NCBI GenBank assembly: GCA_019059635.1
Contig: JAGVRJ010000006.1
Span: 62,001 to 126,000 of the forward strand
DNA length: 64,000 bases
Origin: Proales similis
Taxonomy: Eukaryota; Rotifera; Eurotatoria; Ploima; Proalidae
Direction of reading: 5' to 3'
The notes beneath the pieces are model-generated. The model saw only the letters and a list, made by a program, of their open reading frames with translations. It did not search any database and was not told the origin of the DNA. This document shows, piece by piece, positions 11,001 to 21,762 of the stretch (position 1 is the first letter of the stretch; every line of letters begins with the position of its first letter). The translations under genes and the position numbers were made by a program.

Positions 11001-14000
11001 TAAGTTCGTCTGAGTGGTCTCGGCAATCGTAGACGTTATCGCAGACCCAATCCTTTGGAATACAACTGTTGTCTTCAATGCAATTGAAATGTTTCTCTGG
11101 GTTGCAAAAACCACATGCGGTCGTGTTTGACGATGGTTCGCAGTTGAAGGTACTATTCATGCACTGGCAAACCATGCAGTCTTTTGTGATGGTACTTCCC
11201 GCTGGATAGCGATTGGAATTGTAAACACACTCGCACTGACCTGGTAGCACACACCTTCCCGTATAGTCTGTAACGTAGCCTAACGGACAAAAGCAGCCTT
11301 CGGTACAGCCGGCGTCGCTGCATTGCGGGTTATTTCCGGTTGACAGATCCATGCATGTTTGTTGACAAAGAGCGCCACACGCTTGATATTGCTTTCCATA
11401 CTCGCACTGAATTGGACAGCGTTTCTGAGTGCGCCACTTGACAGGCACGCCCTGAGCTGCGCAAAGCTCAGCGAATGCGGCCAGAGAGGAGCACAAGCAT
11501 TCACAGTCACCACCTTTATCGCAACTGCAGGCGTCGTATAAGCACTCTATATGCGACTTGCGTATTTGAGTCTCGTCAAGTTTGGCCAGGCAGCTAGCGA
11601 ATGGATTGTCTGAACCAGGTTGCCAAGTGATTAACCCGCATTCTTTGGTTGCCCACTCTTTCCGATGAAGGTGATCGTGACAAGGATCAGACTCGTCAAT
11701 AAATGGACTTGGACGGTCAACACAAGCTTGTTCAACCTTCCAAGACTGGACATGCTCTGCCTCTGACGACATTATTCCGCTGACGCTCTTCAAGTCGTTT
11801 GACGCATCCATGTCGAAATTTCCGCAGATGCCCTGCATCTTGTTTTTCCACTGAGAATGTATTAATATGTACAAGCGAGTGGCTAAGGCAGACTTTTTGT
11901 TAGACTTTTTGGCAATCAATCTTGGGTCTTAACTTACCAGCATCCCATTTGATTTGAAAATCAGTCGAATTGACCACGTAGAATAGCCCAGCGGCCATGA
12001 TCTTGACGTCGCCGAAAACTCTTGCGCCTTCCTCAATATTTTTGAGCTCCAACTCGTTCACCAAAATGTTTCTGCCTCTCATGAGATTTATGTCAAGGCC
12101 TGCAAATCTTTCAAATAAGAACGATGAAAGGGCTTTAGATAGGTCAATGAGCACCTTTGTATTTTATGAAAATATTCTTGGTGCAGGTTACGCCGTTTGA
12201 GCCGCAAGGCACATTCTCAACCACAACTCTAAACGTTTGATCGACAGTCTGCGCCAGCACATACTTGCAGTTTCCTTGGTATGAAAAGCGATGTCCATCA
12301 AAAGTGGTGTAATGCGGATCTCCGGCAGCGATACACAACCCGTCACACCTTGACTCGCTACAGTTCCAGTGGCCACCTCGACACTCACTTGGTAAAACAC
12401 AACCAAAAATTTAAAACAAATTAACTAAAACAAAAGATCTAGTCTGATTACCATTCGTTGCATCCTAACTTGATTTTCTCTGTGTGATTGAATACCTGCC
12501 CCCCATGAGTGCATGAGCATTCTTCTTCAGGAACACATTTAAGCTATAGGACGATGAGAATAAAGCAACGAACGAAAGCAAGACAAGACGAGAAATCTTA
12601 CGTTGTAGTCGAGAGCAGTTCCATTCGGACAAGTGCATCCCTGAATAGGTGGACGCGGACAATCGCGCAAATGATCTTTGTTCGAGCAAGTTTTGACGCA
12701 AGGCGAAGCATTCTCGGAGAATATTTGGCTATCGGGGCAGACTATGGAATCAATGCAGTCGACATTATCACAATTCCAGACTCCTCCTTCGCAAGAGCTT
12801 AATTGCTGGAATTAGTCGCAATTGAATTGGGAACTGAAGAAATCACATTTACCAATTAGAACAGGCTCGTTTTATGCTCTGGCCAGTTGTATAGAATTGA
12901 TCTGAAGCGACGTCATAACAAGAGCAAGATGAGCGAGGCACGCAAACTCTACTCCCTTGGACCAAGTCGAAGTAATGGCCTTCAGGGCATTTGCATCCTG
13001 GCACGCAAGCCTCCTCTTGAGTTGGGTGCTTGGCCTTAGATGGCATATTGAGGTCTTGGCAACTAACGTTCAAGTTTGGAACACACTCGGTATAAATTGC
13101 CCCTCCTGTGCATATGCCATAATTGCTGTGGTAACACGAAGATTTCACGTCTGGAAGGTGATCGTTTTCGTGCCAGTCAACGTCTATTCCTCTAGTTGCG
13201 CATTCCAGCGCGTAGGCAGCTACAGCGCGGCAAAGATAAAAATCCTGGTGATAAGTGTTTGCATCAAGACACAAGTCAAACATGCAAGCCTCGATATATT
13301 TGGCTGGATCGACGACCAATCTGCAAGGAGCAAATATCTTATTTTCTCTGATTTGACCGCACAACTGATTTGCTCGTGTCACAGCCTTATCACAGTAGTG
13401 GTTTCAATCAGTTTCAAATGGCGAGATTTTTTTGATTAAACGTAAACTTACAGCGATATTACTCTCGCATGGGTTTATCTGCTGGGGTATAGTGCAACTC
13501 AAATCACTTTTGTACGAGTCAGCAAAATTGGTGATTTTTGACTCGGCGAGGCCGTTAGGGGTAACAAAATCGTCGCCGTTTTTGTAGTTGAAAGTTCCAC
13601 ACAGACCTCGAACTTGGTCCTGAAACATCGCATCAAGTGAGATGTACGTTCGGGCTCCATCTGTGACAATTGTGAACCCAGGGCCCTGAATTATAAAAGA
13701 AAACTCAGAGCGACGGTCAACGTAAAGATCAGTGTTGCTGAAAGGTGTCTGGGAAATCAACTTTGTGTTGACATATACATTTCTATGGCGAAAAGTCAGC
13801 CAAGTGTCCATCACTTTCACTGTGAGCTCAACAGCGCCTTCGCTAAGGTGTTTAGAAGTTTGCCTCTGGGTGATTAAGATTCGAGGTTCAAGATTCGGAT
13901 CAATTTGCTAAAAGTTAGAATGGAAAATTACTGCTGAGTTTAATTGCTCAACCTGATTTGCTCGCACAAACCTCGACAAGAGTGTGTTCGCACGGTGAGT

Positions 14001-16085
14001 TGAGATCGTAAACCACTCCGTCGAATGTAGTGAAGTGGCCAGTTCCGATTACGGAACATTTTCTTGCGCATTTATGATCGCTGCAAGTCCATTTTCCGGC
14101 TTGACAAGTACTTGAAAAAGGCGAATGGGAAAAAGAAACAATTTTCTGGCTGAGAGTCAATCAATCAATCGTTTGTTGATTTACCATTCATTGCAGTCAA
14201 CTGAAACGCTTTGACCATTTGAGTAGTAGCTGCCTCGGTAGAGACAAGTGCATTCCTCACCAACAACGCACTTGTTACTCTGGCCGTGGTCAAGATAGAG
14301 CCCATCTGGGCAAACACATCCCGGCGAGCATTCTTCCTTACAGTTCACGCCAGTAAGATTGAGCAAGCGATTCTGGCAAGTCTTCGGACATGAAGAAGCG
14401 CACTCAGTGTAGATCATTCCGTTGGGGCAATTTTTAGCTTTTCAAACTCATTTAGTTTGTTTATTTTCAAACTAGGCCGAGAAGACTTACGGCATCGACT
14501 GGCGGTTCTCCATTCAATATTGATGAAATTTTCTGAACACTCCAAGCTCATGGCTTCAAAAGAGGAGCACAAGCTCTTTTCTTTTGCATCACCAGGATAT
14601 TCACTTGAACGAGCCGCCTGACAATAGTCCGTCTTGCATTGCTCGTAGAAAATTGAAGCGTTTATCTGACTCATGATTTAGAACGATAAAAAGCTCAGAC
14701 GAGATGATCGGCTCTTACAACTTGACTACAGGTGGCAAACACATCGCCCATAAGGGGCGAACAGGAGATCGAAGCTTCCGAGTCAAGCTCTGGATTGTTG
14801 CATGGGTTATTTGGAAGCGGGTTTTCAGGGCACTAGACGATAGATTTCCTATTTTAGCCGAATTCGAAGATCTTTGAACGAGCAAAATTACACTCGAATC
14901 GATTCTCCAGCTGTTGGCAAAATGATGGACCGATGGACTGTAGCTTGCATCAGGCAAGATGAAGTCGCGCGAAGAGTCATGGTCGAAATCACCACAAAGT
15001 CCTCGGAGAATATTCGAGTACTGGTCATCGACTGTGAGAAAAATGCTGAACGAATCATGGCTCCATTTAAGCCTGACTCCATCTGAGAATGTCAAGTGCG
15101 TGTATTCGTTTATGCGTTGGATGGATACTGCAAAGAGTGAATAAGAATCAAGTATTTAATGCGATTTAATAGAGATAGCGTACCACTGCCCGAAATCACC
15201 GATTCATTTGTTCCTAGTTGACGTCCGTTTAAAGTCAATCTGTTGCCATTGGCATTGACAATCGTGTCAGCGAATATCATCTTGAGTGTCTTCTGGCATG
15301 TGGACCAATCTCGACAGTTGTCCGCTTTTAAATTCACTTGCCATGAAGCAGATGCCGACAGTCTGAGCTCGCAACTTTTTCTCAGATTAGGCGAAAAGAA
15401 AAAGTAATTATTTGAAAAGTTGTTTGGCTCACTCTGATCTAAATCGAAAATGGCTTCCATCGAACGTGCGAAAGTGATCAAGTCCGTACATGAGGCAAGT
15501 GGCGAACGGCACTCGACTAATTCGCTGCTGCATTTGCTGATCGAAAGAGTCAACTCCTAGTTCAATTCAACGTGATGGGATTACACGAGAGGTGAAAGTT
15601 TGAGATCTGTCTCGTACTTTGATCGCATTTTGCCCCTTTTAGCCCGGCACAGCAAACGGCTTTTGGTCTAAAAGTCAAAGAAGAAAAATTAACCAAGGAC
15701 TCTAGTGCTGATAAATGTTGATTTCGCGACTGCTCACTTTCGATAAGGACAGAGCTCGCCCGCTTTTCGTCGTCTATCAAATTCTTTGAGCAGTTGGCCA
15801 AGATGGGAGATTCCTTGTTTTTTCAAAATCTAATGCGAACATGGTTGATCTGGAGTGATAGACCAGTGGCAAAACGAGAGCTGCGAATACCTTCAAGTCG
15901 AGTTTCCATTCTGAATCAGATTTTGCGTGCTCTTGAACAATATCGAATGAGCTGCTCTCGGGACAGTCAAAGTTATCGACTGAATCGCACAAGTAGGACT
16001 GACTTGCCCAATTTGATTGCAGCAAGTTCAATATCAGTAAGGCGTTAAGTAATGCTTTTGGTAAGATGAATGCTCCGAGTTTCAT
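5042..16085 (-). CDS. SSPO: SCO-spondin-like giant secreted glycoprotein
   Basis: 28 exons, 3144 residues. Exons: 16085-15891, 15829-15738, 15667-15618, 15556-15433, 15380-15184, 15127-14892, 14832-14719, 14665-14491, 14437-14185, 14110-13972, 13907-13452, 13385-12853, 12797-12602, 12543-12452, 12387-12155, 12099-11938, 11882-8838, 8776-8612, 8552-8449, 8385-8235, 8179-7896, 7824-7686, 7624-6788, 6732-6256, 6188-5945, 5887-5674, 5636-5417, 5349-5042. Order: signal peptide (1-28); EMI-like Cys module ending near 110; three VWD-C8-TIL units (VWD starts GLDHFRTFDG, GTGHFTTFDG, GDPHYTTFDG); six LDLa repeats (about 1339-1572); beta-sandwich module; Thr-rich repeats (about 1750-2045); F5/8C-like modules (2098-2540); TSP1 repeats (SAWSQWSIC onward, five); TIL; VWC; C-terminal cystine knot. 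This is the SCO-spondin order; hemolectin is the alternative. Role: extracellular matrix or mucus-like fibre (inference). Confidence 0.9.
8993..9868. repeat. 24-bp coding minisatellite, about 36 copies
   Basis: Tandem 24-bp units (plus strand GGCTCTGGGGTCGTGGTAGT plus four bases) inside exon 17 of the SCO-spondin gene. Minus-strand units encode EP[S/T]TTTT[T/P], an O-glycosylation-type mucin spacer. Two main unit variants alternate, suggesting higher-order duplication. The repeat also keeps the opposite strand open, giving a spurious 382-codon frame. Confidence 0.97.
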
Positions 16086-16676
16086 AGCTCAAGCAAATCT
16101 TAACTTGTTGATAATTCTTTACGTGTTTTAACTTTAGAGAAGTGACCTAAAACATGAGCTTCTATTACAGAATATTTTAAATTGCAAATGTTGACTTGTC
16201 ACATCTGTTCTGACATTGCCGCGTGTTTTGGTTTATTTCCAATGCATTTCGAACGCCCACGAACTCTAGTCGCTTTATGTTATTTTATTGTTCGCATCTG
16301 CCGCTCTGACCGCTCGGAGCACAAAAATAGAATTTTGAAGAAACTGTTTTCCCATTCAAGACAGAATCGACTAGATTTTCTTAATCATTAATTCACAGAC
16401 TTCGACTGTCAGATTTTGTTCGATATTGGGGCGATTTAGAGGAGAGTGGGAGATAATTGGATGATGACCTTAGCGTCAGTCGAGTCAAACATGTGATCAG
16501 AGAGAGAAAGCCTGACCAAGAGCAAAGCGGCTCTTCAATCAATCGGCGCGCGACCAGAGTCGGCCTCAAAGCTATTTGATCATGAATGCATAATCTGCCC
16601 TTCCCTTTTTTTGTTTTCAACTCAAATCAGTCAGAACAGACAGTTGCCTATTACGAGAAATCAACACACACACACA
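16086..16676. other. Divergent intergenic region upstream of SSPO and the ANK-RING gene
   Basis: 591 bases between two divergent starts. It holds an (AC)n run ending at about 16676 directly before the ANK-RING ATG; no TATA box recognised. A 70-codon plus frame at 16182-16391 has no splice partner that I could fit. Confidence 0.4.
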
Positions 16677-18201
16677 ATGTTCAAATACAAAATTACTAAG
16701 CGGCCACCGAAAGCAAGCCGAGTAATAAGACGCAGCCGAATCGACGGCGACGGCGATACTCCTCTCCACTTGGCGTGCATGAAGTAAAATAGAGAGAAAA
16801 ATTAGCTTAAACAAGCCTTCAATTAATGAATTTAATGCAAGAAAAAATGCACAGGGCGTCGAATGGCTCGTCAAGCATGGAAGCTGTTTGGATCAAGTGA
16901 ATGGCAAAGGAATGACTGCGCTTCATGTCGCCGTACATCAGCTCAGCTATGAATGCAGCAAAATTCTACTCGAGCATGGCTGTGATCCCAACATTCAGGT
17001 AAAGAGTGCGGGGCATTGAAAGATAATAAGCCATAAACGATGTTTCTAGGATGCGTACGGAGACACGGCATTGCATGAGATCATGAGACGAGCTGACAGG
17101 AGCCAGGAAGGAGCAAAGATCGCCAAATTACTAACTGAGCACGCAGACCCATTTAAAGCAAACAAAAAAGGCTTCAACGCTCTTCATCAAGCATGCTTGA
17201 GCGGAAATGTTCGGTAAAAACAAGACCAGCGCTCAGAGCCTCCCTCTTATTAAGCTGGATTTGAAGTGGCGCGAACATGTTGATGGACAAATGGCCCAAG
17301 CTCTTGACGGCCTGCAAACAAGATGGTTTGGCTGCCATTCATTTGGCAGCGGCTAATGGACACTTGGAAATTGTTGAGCAACTGATCTCAAGAGGAGCCG
17401 ACGTAAACCATTCAACCCAACTGGGGCAAACGCCAATCATGTTGGCTTGCGCTGGACAGCATTTTTCAATGATCGAACTTCTTGTTAAACGAGGTATTGG
17501 CCAGTAATTAGCCTGTTTGATCTGTGTGTTAAAATTGTGAACGCCAGGTGCAGATGTGAACGCCCAGGACCAAGATGGTGACAACTGCGCCCATTTCTTA
17601 TTCGGCTCAGACAAAAAAACGCCAACAGAATCACTGGGGCCTAAAATGAAGTTTGTAAGTGCTCTTCTCAAGCAATTCGGTTGAGTAATCGAATTCACGC
17701 TGGACTCTCTTCAAGCTATCTGAAATAATTCCACGACCCTTGGCCGAGGACTCAAGATTGGTTGTGCTCGTTTTTCTGATTCAAGCCAGTCTAGAATTGT
17801 ATCAGCCAAATCTAAACGGCACGACTCCACTGACTCATCTCGCGACCAAGTCGGAACGTGATTTTGTCGAATGCTTGTTCGTCATATTCAAGTAAGTCTT
17901 CGGTGTCTTGTGTCCTTTCAAATTAGCCGCCATATTGGTTCTTTCAACCAATTTAAGATTAGGACAAAAAGGACAGCGCAGAGCGGTCTTGTCCAAAAGC
18001 GTTCAAACGGACTCAGTTCTAGAAGCGAAAGCAGAGACGAGCCAGTTTCTAGAGTGGCGCTTGTGTCCGATTTGCATGGAATGCAACAGGGACACAACCT
18101 TTCAATGTGGCCACACTCTTTGTCAAAAGTGCTCTCTAAATTTGATTGACTGTCACATATGCCGATGCCCAGTTCAGCTTCGAATTCGATTGTTCGACTG
18201 A
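16677..18201 (+). CDS. Short ankyrin-repeat RING E3 ligase, Mind-bomb-like
   Basis: Seven exons: 16677-16783, 16842-16998, 17050-17213, 17267-17493, 17548-17654, 17716-17891, 17958-18201; 393 residues. Residues about 25-300 are ankyrin repeats (DGDTPLHLAC, KGMTALHVAV, YGDTALHEI, DGLAAIHLAAANGH, LGQTPIMLACAG, NGTTPLTHLA). The C-terminus is a compact RING finger, CPICMEC...CGHTLCQKC...CHICRC, ending in RIRLFD, close in spacing and tail to the last RING of Mind bomb (MIB1/2), a ubiquitin ligase that triggers endocytosis of Notch ligands (family knowledge). The MZM and repeat domains that bind Notch ligands in full-length MIBs are absent; the first exon starts directly in ankyrin sequence. It could be a MIB-derived fragment gene or another ANK-RING ligase. 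AATAAA at 18240-18245. Confidence 0.85.
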
Positions 18202-18460
18202 TAAGCATTGTGCGCTTCTGTTTGATGCTCTATTTTTACAATAAAGGTTTCTAGTCTTTCTATTTGGCTCGCATTCAGTGCATTCAAAGTCATGGGTTGG
18301 AAATATAGTTACACGTCGCTTGAGAATATCGAGGTGCACAAACCATTTGACTGATAAATCAAATTTAGAATCTAAATTTAAGATCAAAACTAACAGGCCT
18401 AGAACAAACGCTTCTAAATGATGCCTTTATCTCGCATCTGGAATATTTCCGACCCGTCTC

Positions 18461-18468
18461 TATAAATA
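18461..18468 (+). promoter_or_regulatory. TATA box of the ependymin-related gene
   Basis: TATAAATA, about 74 bases before the ATG at 18535, preceding an expected start site near 18490. One of three clear TATA elements in the window. Confidence 0.75.
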
Positions 18469-18534
18469 GAGCCTCATCGTCGCTCTGAAATCAACAAGTC
18501 GCAATATCCAAACGTTAATTGGTAAGAAAACAAA

Positions 18535-19196
18535 ATGAAGCTCTGCATTGTACTGGTAGCCATCTCGCTCTCGGCCGTGCTTGCCCAAAAGCCGACCCCA
18601 TGCGTCTCGCCACCACAGTGGGAAGCGCGCTTCTTCTCATACGATCAAGGCCAACAGAGAATGGTGCGAGCCCGCATTTCCTACGATTCCATCTACAAGC
18701 GCCAGCGCGTCATCGAGGAGTTCCAGCTTGGCCGTGATGATGAAGTCTACGACATTCTCTATCTCCACAACCAGAACGTGGCCTACGCCTTCAACCTCAA
18801 GACCAAGCAGTGCCAGAAACGAGAAATCGACCGACCCTGGAGAGACTTTGGCGTTCCGACCAACGCTACTAGCTATGGCGAGTCCTACATCGGCTCTTCG
18901 GCTGTTCCTGGCGCCAGCCTGTTGACCACCATCTGGTCTGAGACTGACACTGATCCCAAGGGCAACAAGTTCGAGTACATGGGTGTGTGGAGCTACGAGG
19001 CCTGCTTGCCCATCTCTTATGTAGTCTTCTCTCAAACCGCCAATGTCCACGAGCACTCGAGCTTCTTCGACATCACTCCTGGTAAGCGATTCAAAAACAA
19101 ATAATAAAATTCAAGGCTAGATTTGATTGATTGCATTTTCTAGGCATCGACAACCCAAGCGTATTCATTCCTCGACCTGAATGCGCCAGCCTTTAA
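18535..19196 (+). CDS. Ependymin-related secreted protein
   Basis: Two exons, 18535-19081 and 19144-19196; 199 residues. A signal peptide (MKLCIVLVAISLSAVLA, cut after AQ) precedes an ependymin-related domain: PCVSPPQWEARFFSYD at the N-terminus, NLKTKQCQKREI in the middle, and a C-terminal ECASL tail after FFDITPG. Conserved cysteines lie near residues 22, 94, 161 and close to the end. Ependymin-related proteins bind lipid or hydrophobic ligands, are secreted or lysosomal, and are expanded in molluscs and annelids (family knowledge). Codon use is GC-richer and more biased than neighbours, consistent with high expression, as is the TATA promoter. AATAAA at 19283-19288. Confidence 0.93.
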
Positions 19197-19384
19197 ATTG
19201 CCGAACCCAGAATTGTAGTCTAGTATTTCCTTGATTTGGAGTCTAAATCCCAAACAGAAGCTCTAATTCTATATTTATAAAAAATAAATTCCGTGAACAA
19301 CAACGAATTTAGATTCTTTCGTAATTTATTTAAAACTGTACACGGTCTGGCATATTTAAGCTGATTGTTCAATTCAAGCATATT

Positions 19385-20882
19385 TTAGGACGACTGAGAG
19401 GTGAAGCGATCGATGAACTCGTCTGAAATTGAACAAATTAGAGAGCCTAAGAACTGGTTAAGGATGCTGCATATTTACCTTGGATTTTAAAGAGGCGACA
19501 TGCTTTCAGCAACGAAATGAATAAATGAAAAGAGGCTGGTTTTTGAGACTGTGCCGACCAGATGAGGAAAATGGTACGGAGTCTGCTTTTAGGGTCTGCT
19601 AGTTTGTCTAGTTCGCTTATGTGAACCTCAGCTATTCTCAGCTCTCGGGCGATGTGTTTCCAATAGGATCCAGCTCGCTCGGAAATAAATTCGAGCATGA
19701 GCCGTCGATTTTGTGCTGCGTCGTGGCTGCTTGAATCAACCTGATCAGCCAATAAGGCTTGTTTTTTGGCAATTTCCGCAGTCTCTTCGTGAAGAAGAAG
19801 TTTTCTTTTACGAACCACAGCCGAGTTGGGCTCACAGCTTGCGTCGGTAGCCAGGCCCGGAAAGAAGAAGAATTGTGGTTTGGTAAGCTTGCTTGTGAAC
19901 TCAGACATTTGCTTTTTACCAGTATTGGTCACTTCGCCGCTAATTATGGCATTGACCATGTTAAGCATTGCACACAAGTCAGTGTTGTGTGCGTGTCGAC
20001 TGAACACCTGAACAATGGCGTTCATGTACCAACTTCCAATGTCAGGCTTTCGATAGGCAATGAAACCCTTCTGAGTGGGATAGCCGATAAGCATATCGCA
20101 AAGCGAAGGTATGTGACTGATTGCCGGAGCAGTTTGTGCCTCCGACCTCGCATGGCCATCTGACTCGTCATAGCTGAGTTTGACTCCCAGATCTTCGGCC
20201 GGTCCGTTGACTGGGTCATCCCGGCATGATTGAATAAAGAAAAGCTTTGGTTTGCCGGCCAACGCTGGACAGTTGGCGTTGCTAAACATGCTGAATATGC
20301 TGTCGAGGGCCAACTTGGCTCCTTCCTTGGTGGTAATGAATCCTTCCTCTCCGTGAGACATGAGACAAATAACGCAGCACTGAGCTTCTTCGTGTTCTGG
20401 ACGCTTCGCAAACTTGCTGAGAATGGCCTCAAGCCCCTTGGGTCATTGCCTTTTTTAAAGTGCCTTCTTGAACAATTTTTTTCCTTTTTACCTTCTGATC
20501 GAGTTTATGCGTCGAGTCGGAATACATGTTGACTGAGAAATGAAGTTGTTCAAAGAGCTGACCTAAAGCCTGAGCATCGCGGTCTGACCATCGCCGCGGC
20601 GGCATTCCTTCAATGTTGTAAATGTTTACAATCAGACACAGGCCTCTTGGATTTTTGTACATTGGATAACACTAGAATTGCATTGAGTTTAAGTCCACTG
20701 CTGCCTTGTACACTAAGAGAGAGAGGAAATACCTTTTTGAAGCGTTGGTAGAAAAAATCTATGCTACAGGATTGAACTTTGATTTGTGGCAGAGGTTTTG
20801 CCACACTCTCTAGAACGTGAGAATTGAATGGACTGGGAGCAAGCTCCAGTTCGTCAGCGCGCTTTTGCCTATCCTCTTCCAT
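19385..20882 (-). CDS. Caspase with a C-terminal death domain
   Basis: Four exons: 20882-20733, 20671-20492, 20427-19479, 19422-19385; 438 residues. After a short 50-residue prodomain without CARD or DED, the caspase fold runs about 55-302: RGLCLIVNIYNIEGMPPR, CCVICLMSHGEEG (catalytic His135), FFIQSCRDD (catalytic Cys178 in a QSCRD pentapeptide instead of QACRG), YRKPDIGSWYM, and FFFFPG closing the small subunit. An Asp-rich inter-subunit loop (YDESDGH) could be the processing site. Residues about 353-422 then look like a death domain (GSYWKHIARELRIAEVHISE, then LIWSAQSQ and a final amphipathic helix). Caspases normally carry death-fold domains at the N-terminus. Role: cysteine protease in apoptosis or immune signalling (family knowledge); the C-terminal death domain is by sequence pattern only. 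Confidence 0.9.
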
Positions 20883-21762
20883 CAGAAAGTCGAAGAATAT
20901 ACTTCCAGGTGATTAATATGCCCTTTTCACCACTGCGGTCCTCCATTGACACGGGCGAATCTAATTATCATAATCAAGCGTTGCCTGGTAACCCACATGC
21001 CCGTTCAGAACTTAACTTCCTCATATAAGGCTGCAATAGATAGATCTAAAGCGTGCCAATGCTCGTAATTATCGACTAAATTTCAATACTAAAAATAGAA
21101 CTTGTGGGAGCATGTTGCTAATCGATATTTAAGAATTTTAATTATAAACCATGCTAAAATCCGTAAATGAGATCGCATAGCCGAAGGTCAAGAATGCGCC
21201 GATATTATTGAGTGTGCTTGGAATGAAAAAAACATGCTTCGAATAATTTGACTCGATTTCTAGCCTATTGATGACAAGCCTGATTCAACAGAGACGTGTT
21301 TGACGTTCACAGTGTCTAGATTTTAATTTAATTCCCTATCCGGATGGCAAAGTTGATTTCAAGGTGCAGCTTTAGCACAGAGGCTTCAAACAAGGATTCA
21401 GACTTGAACATTTCGGAAGAAAGAGATTAATGTTTGAGAAAATATATTTTCGCCTGAGAAGATTGTCAAAAATAAAAATGCATAAAATCTAATTTGAGTT
21501 TTAAATTGAAAAGTGAGCACTCGGTTTAGATAAGCAGCTTGAGCGAGAATGATCGATTGCCAGGCAACCGACTAATTATGGGTTAGGTCCAGGAGCGCAG
21601 CTACTTGTGTGAGCGATTGCGGTGCGCAATATGAGAATTCTTGGATCTTAAATGTGATCAAACAATCCTTCAGGTGAGCCAGTTGTTTGAGCTATATGTT
21701 TAAATCTGCTCAACTGAAAAGGTGGATTGCAGGATTTAAGACTCATAATCATTAGTTTGGAA
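20883..21762. other. Divergent intergenic region (caspase / TMEM145)
   Basis: 880 AT-rich bases between divergent genes. No TATA box, repeat or convincing open frame seen. Confidence 0.4.

Noticed and set aside
16182-16391. 70-codon plus-strand frame upstream of the ANK-RING gene with a CHIC-like start
   Set aside because: I tried it as an upstream exon of the ANK-RING gene, but no donor/acceptor pair joins it in phase and the gene has a good ATG at 16677.
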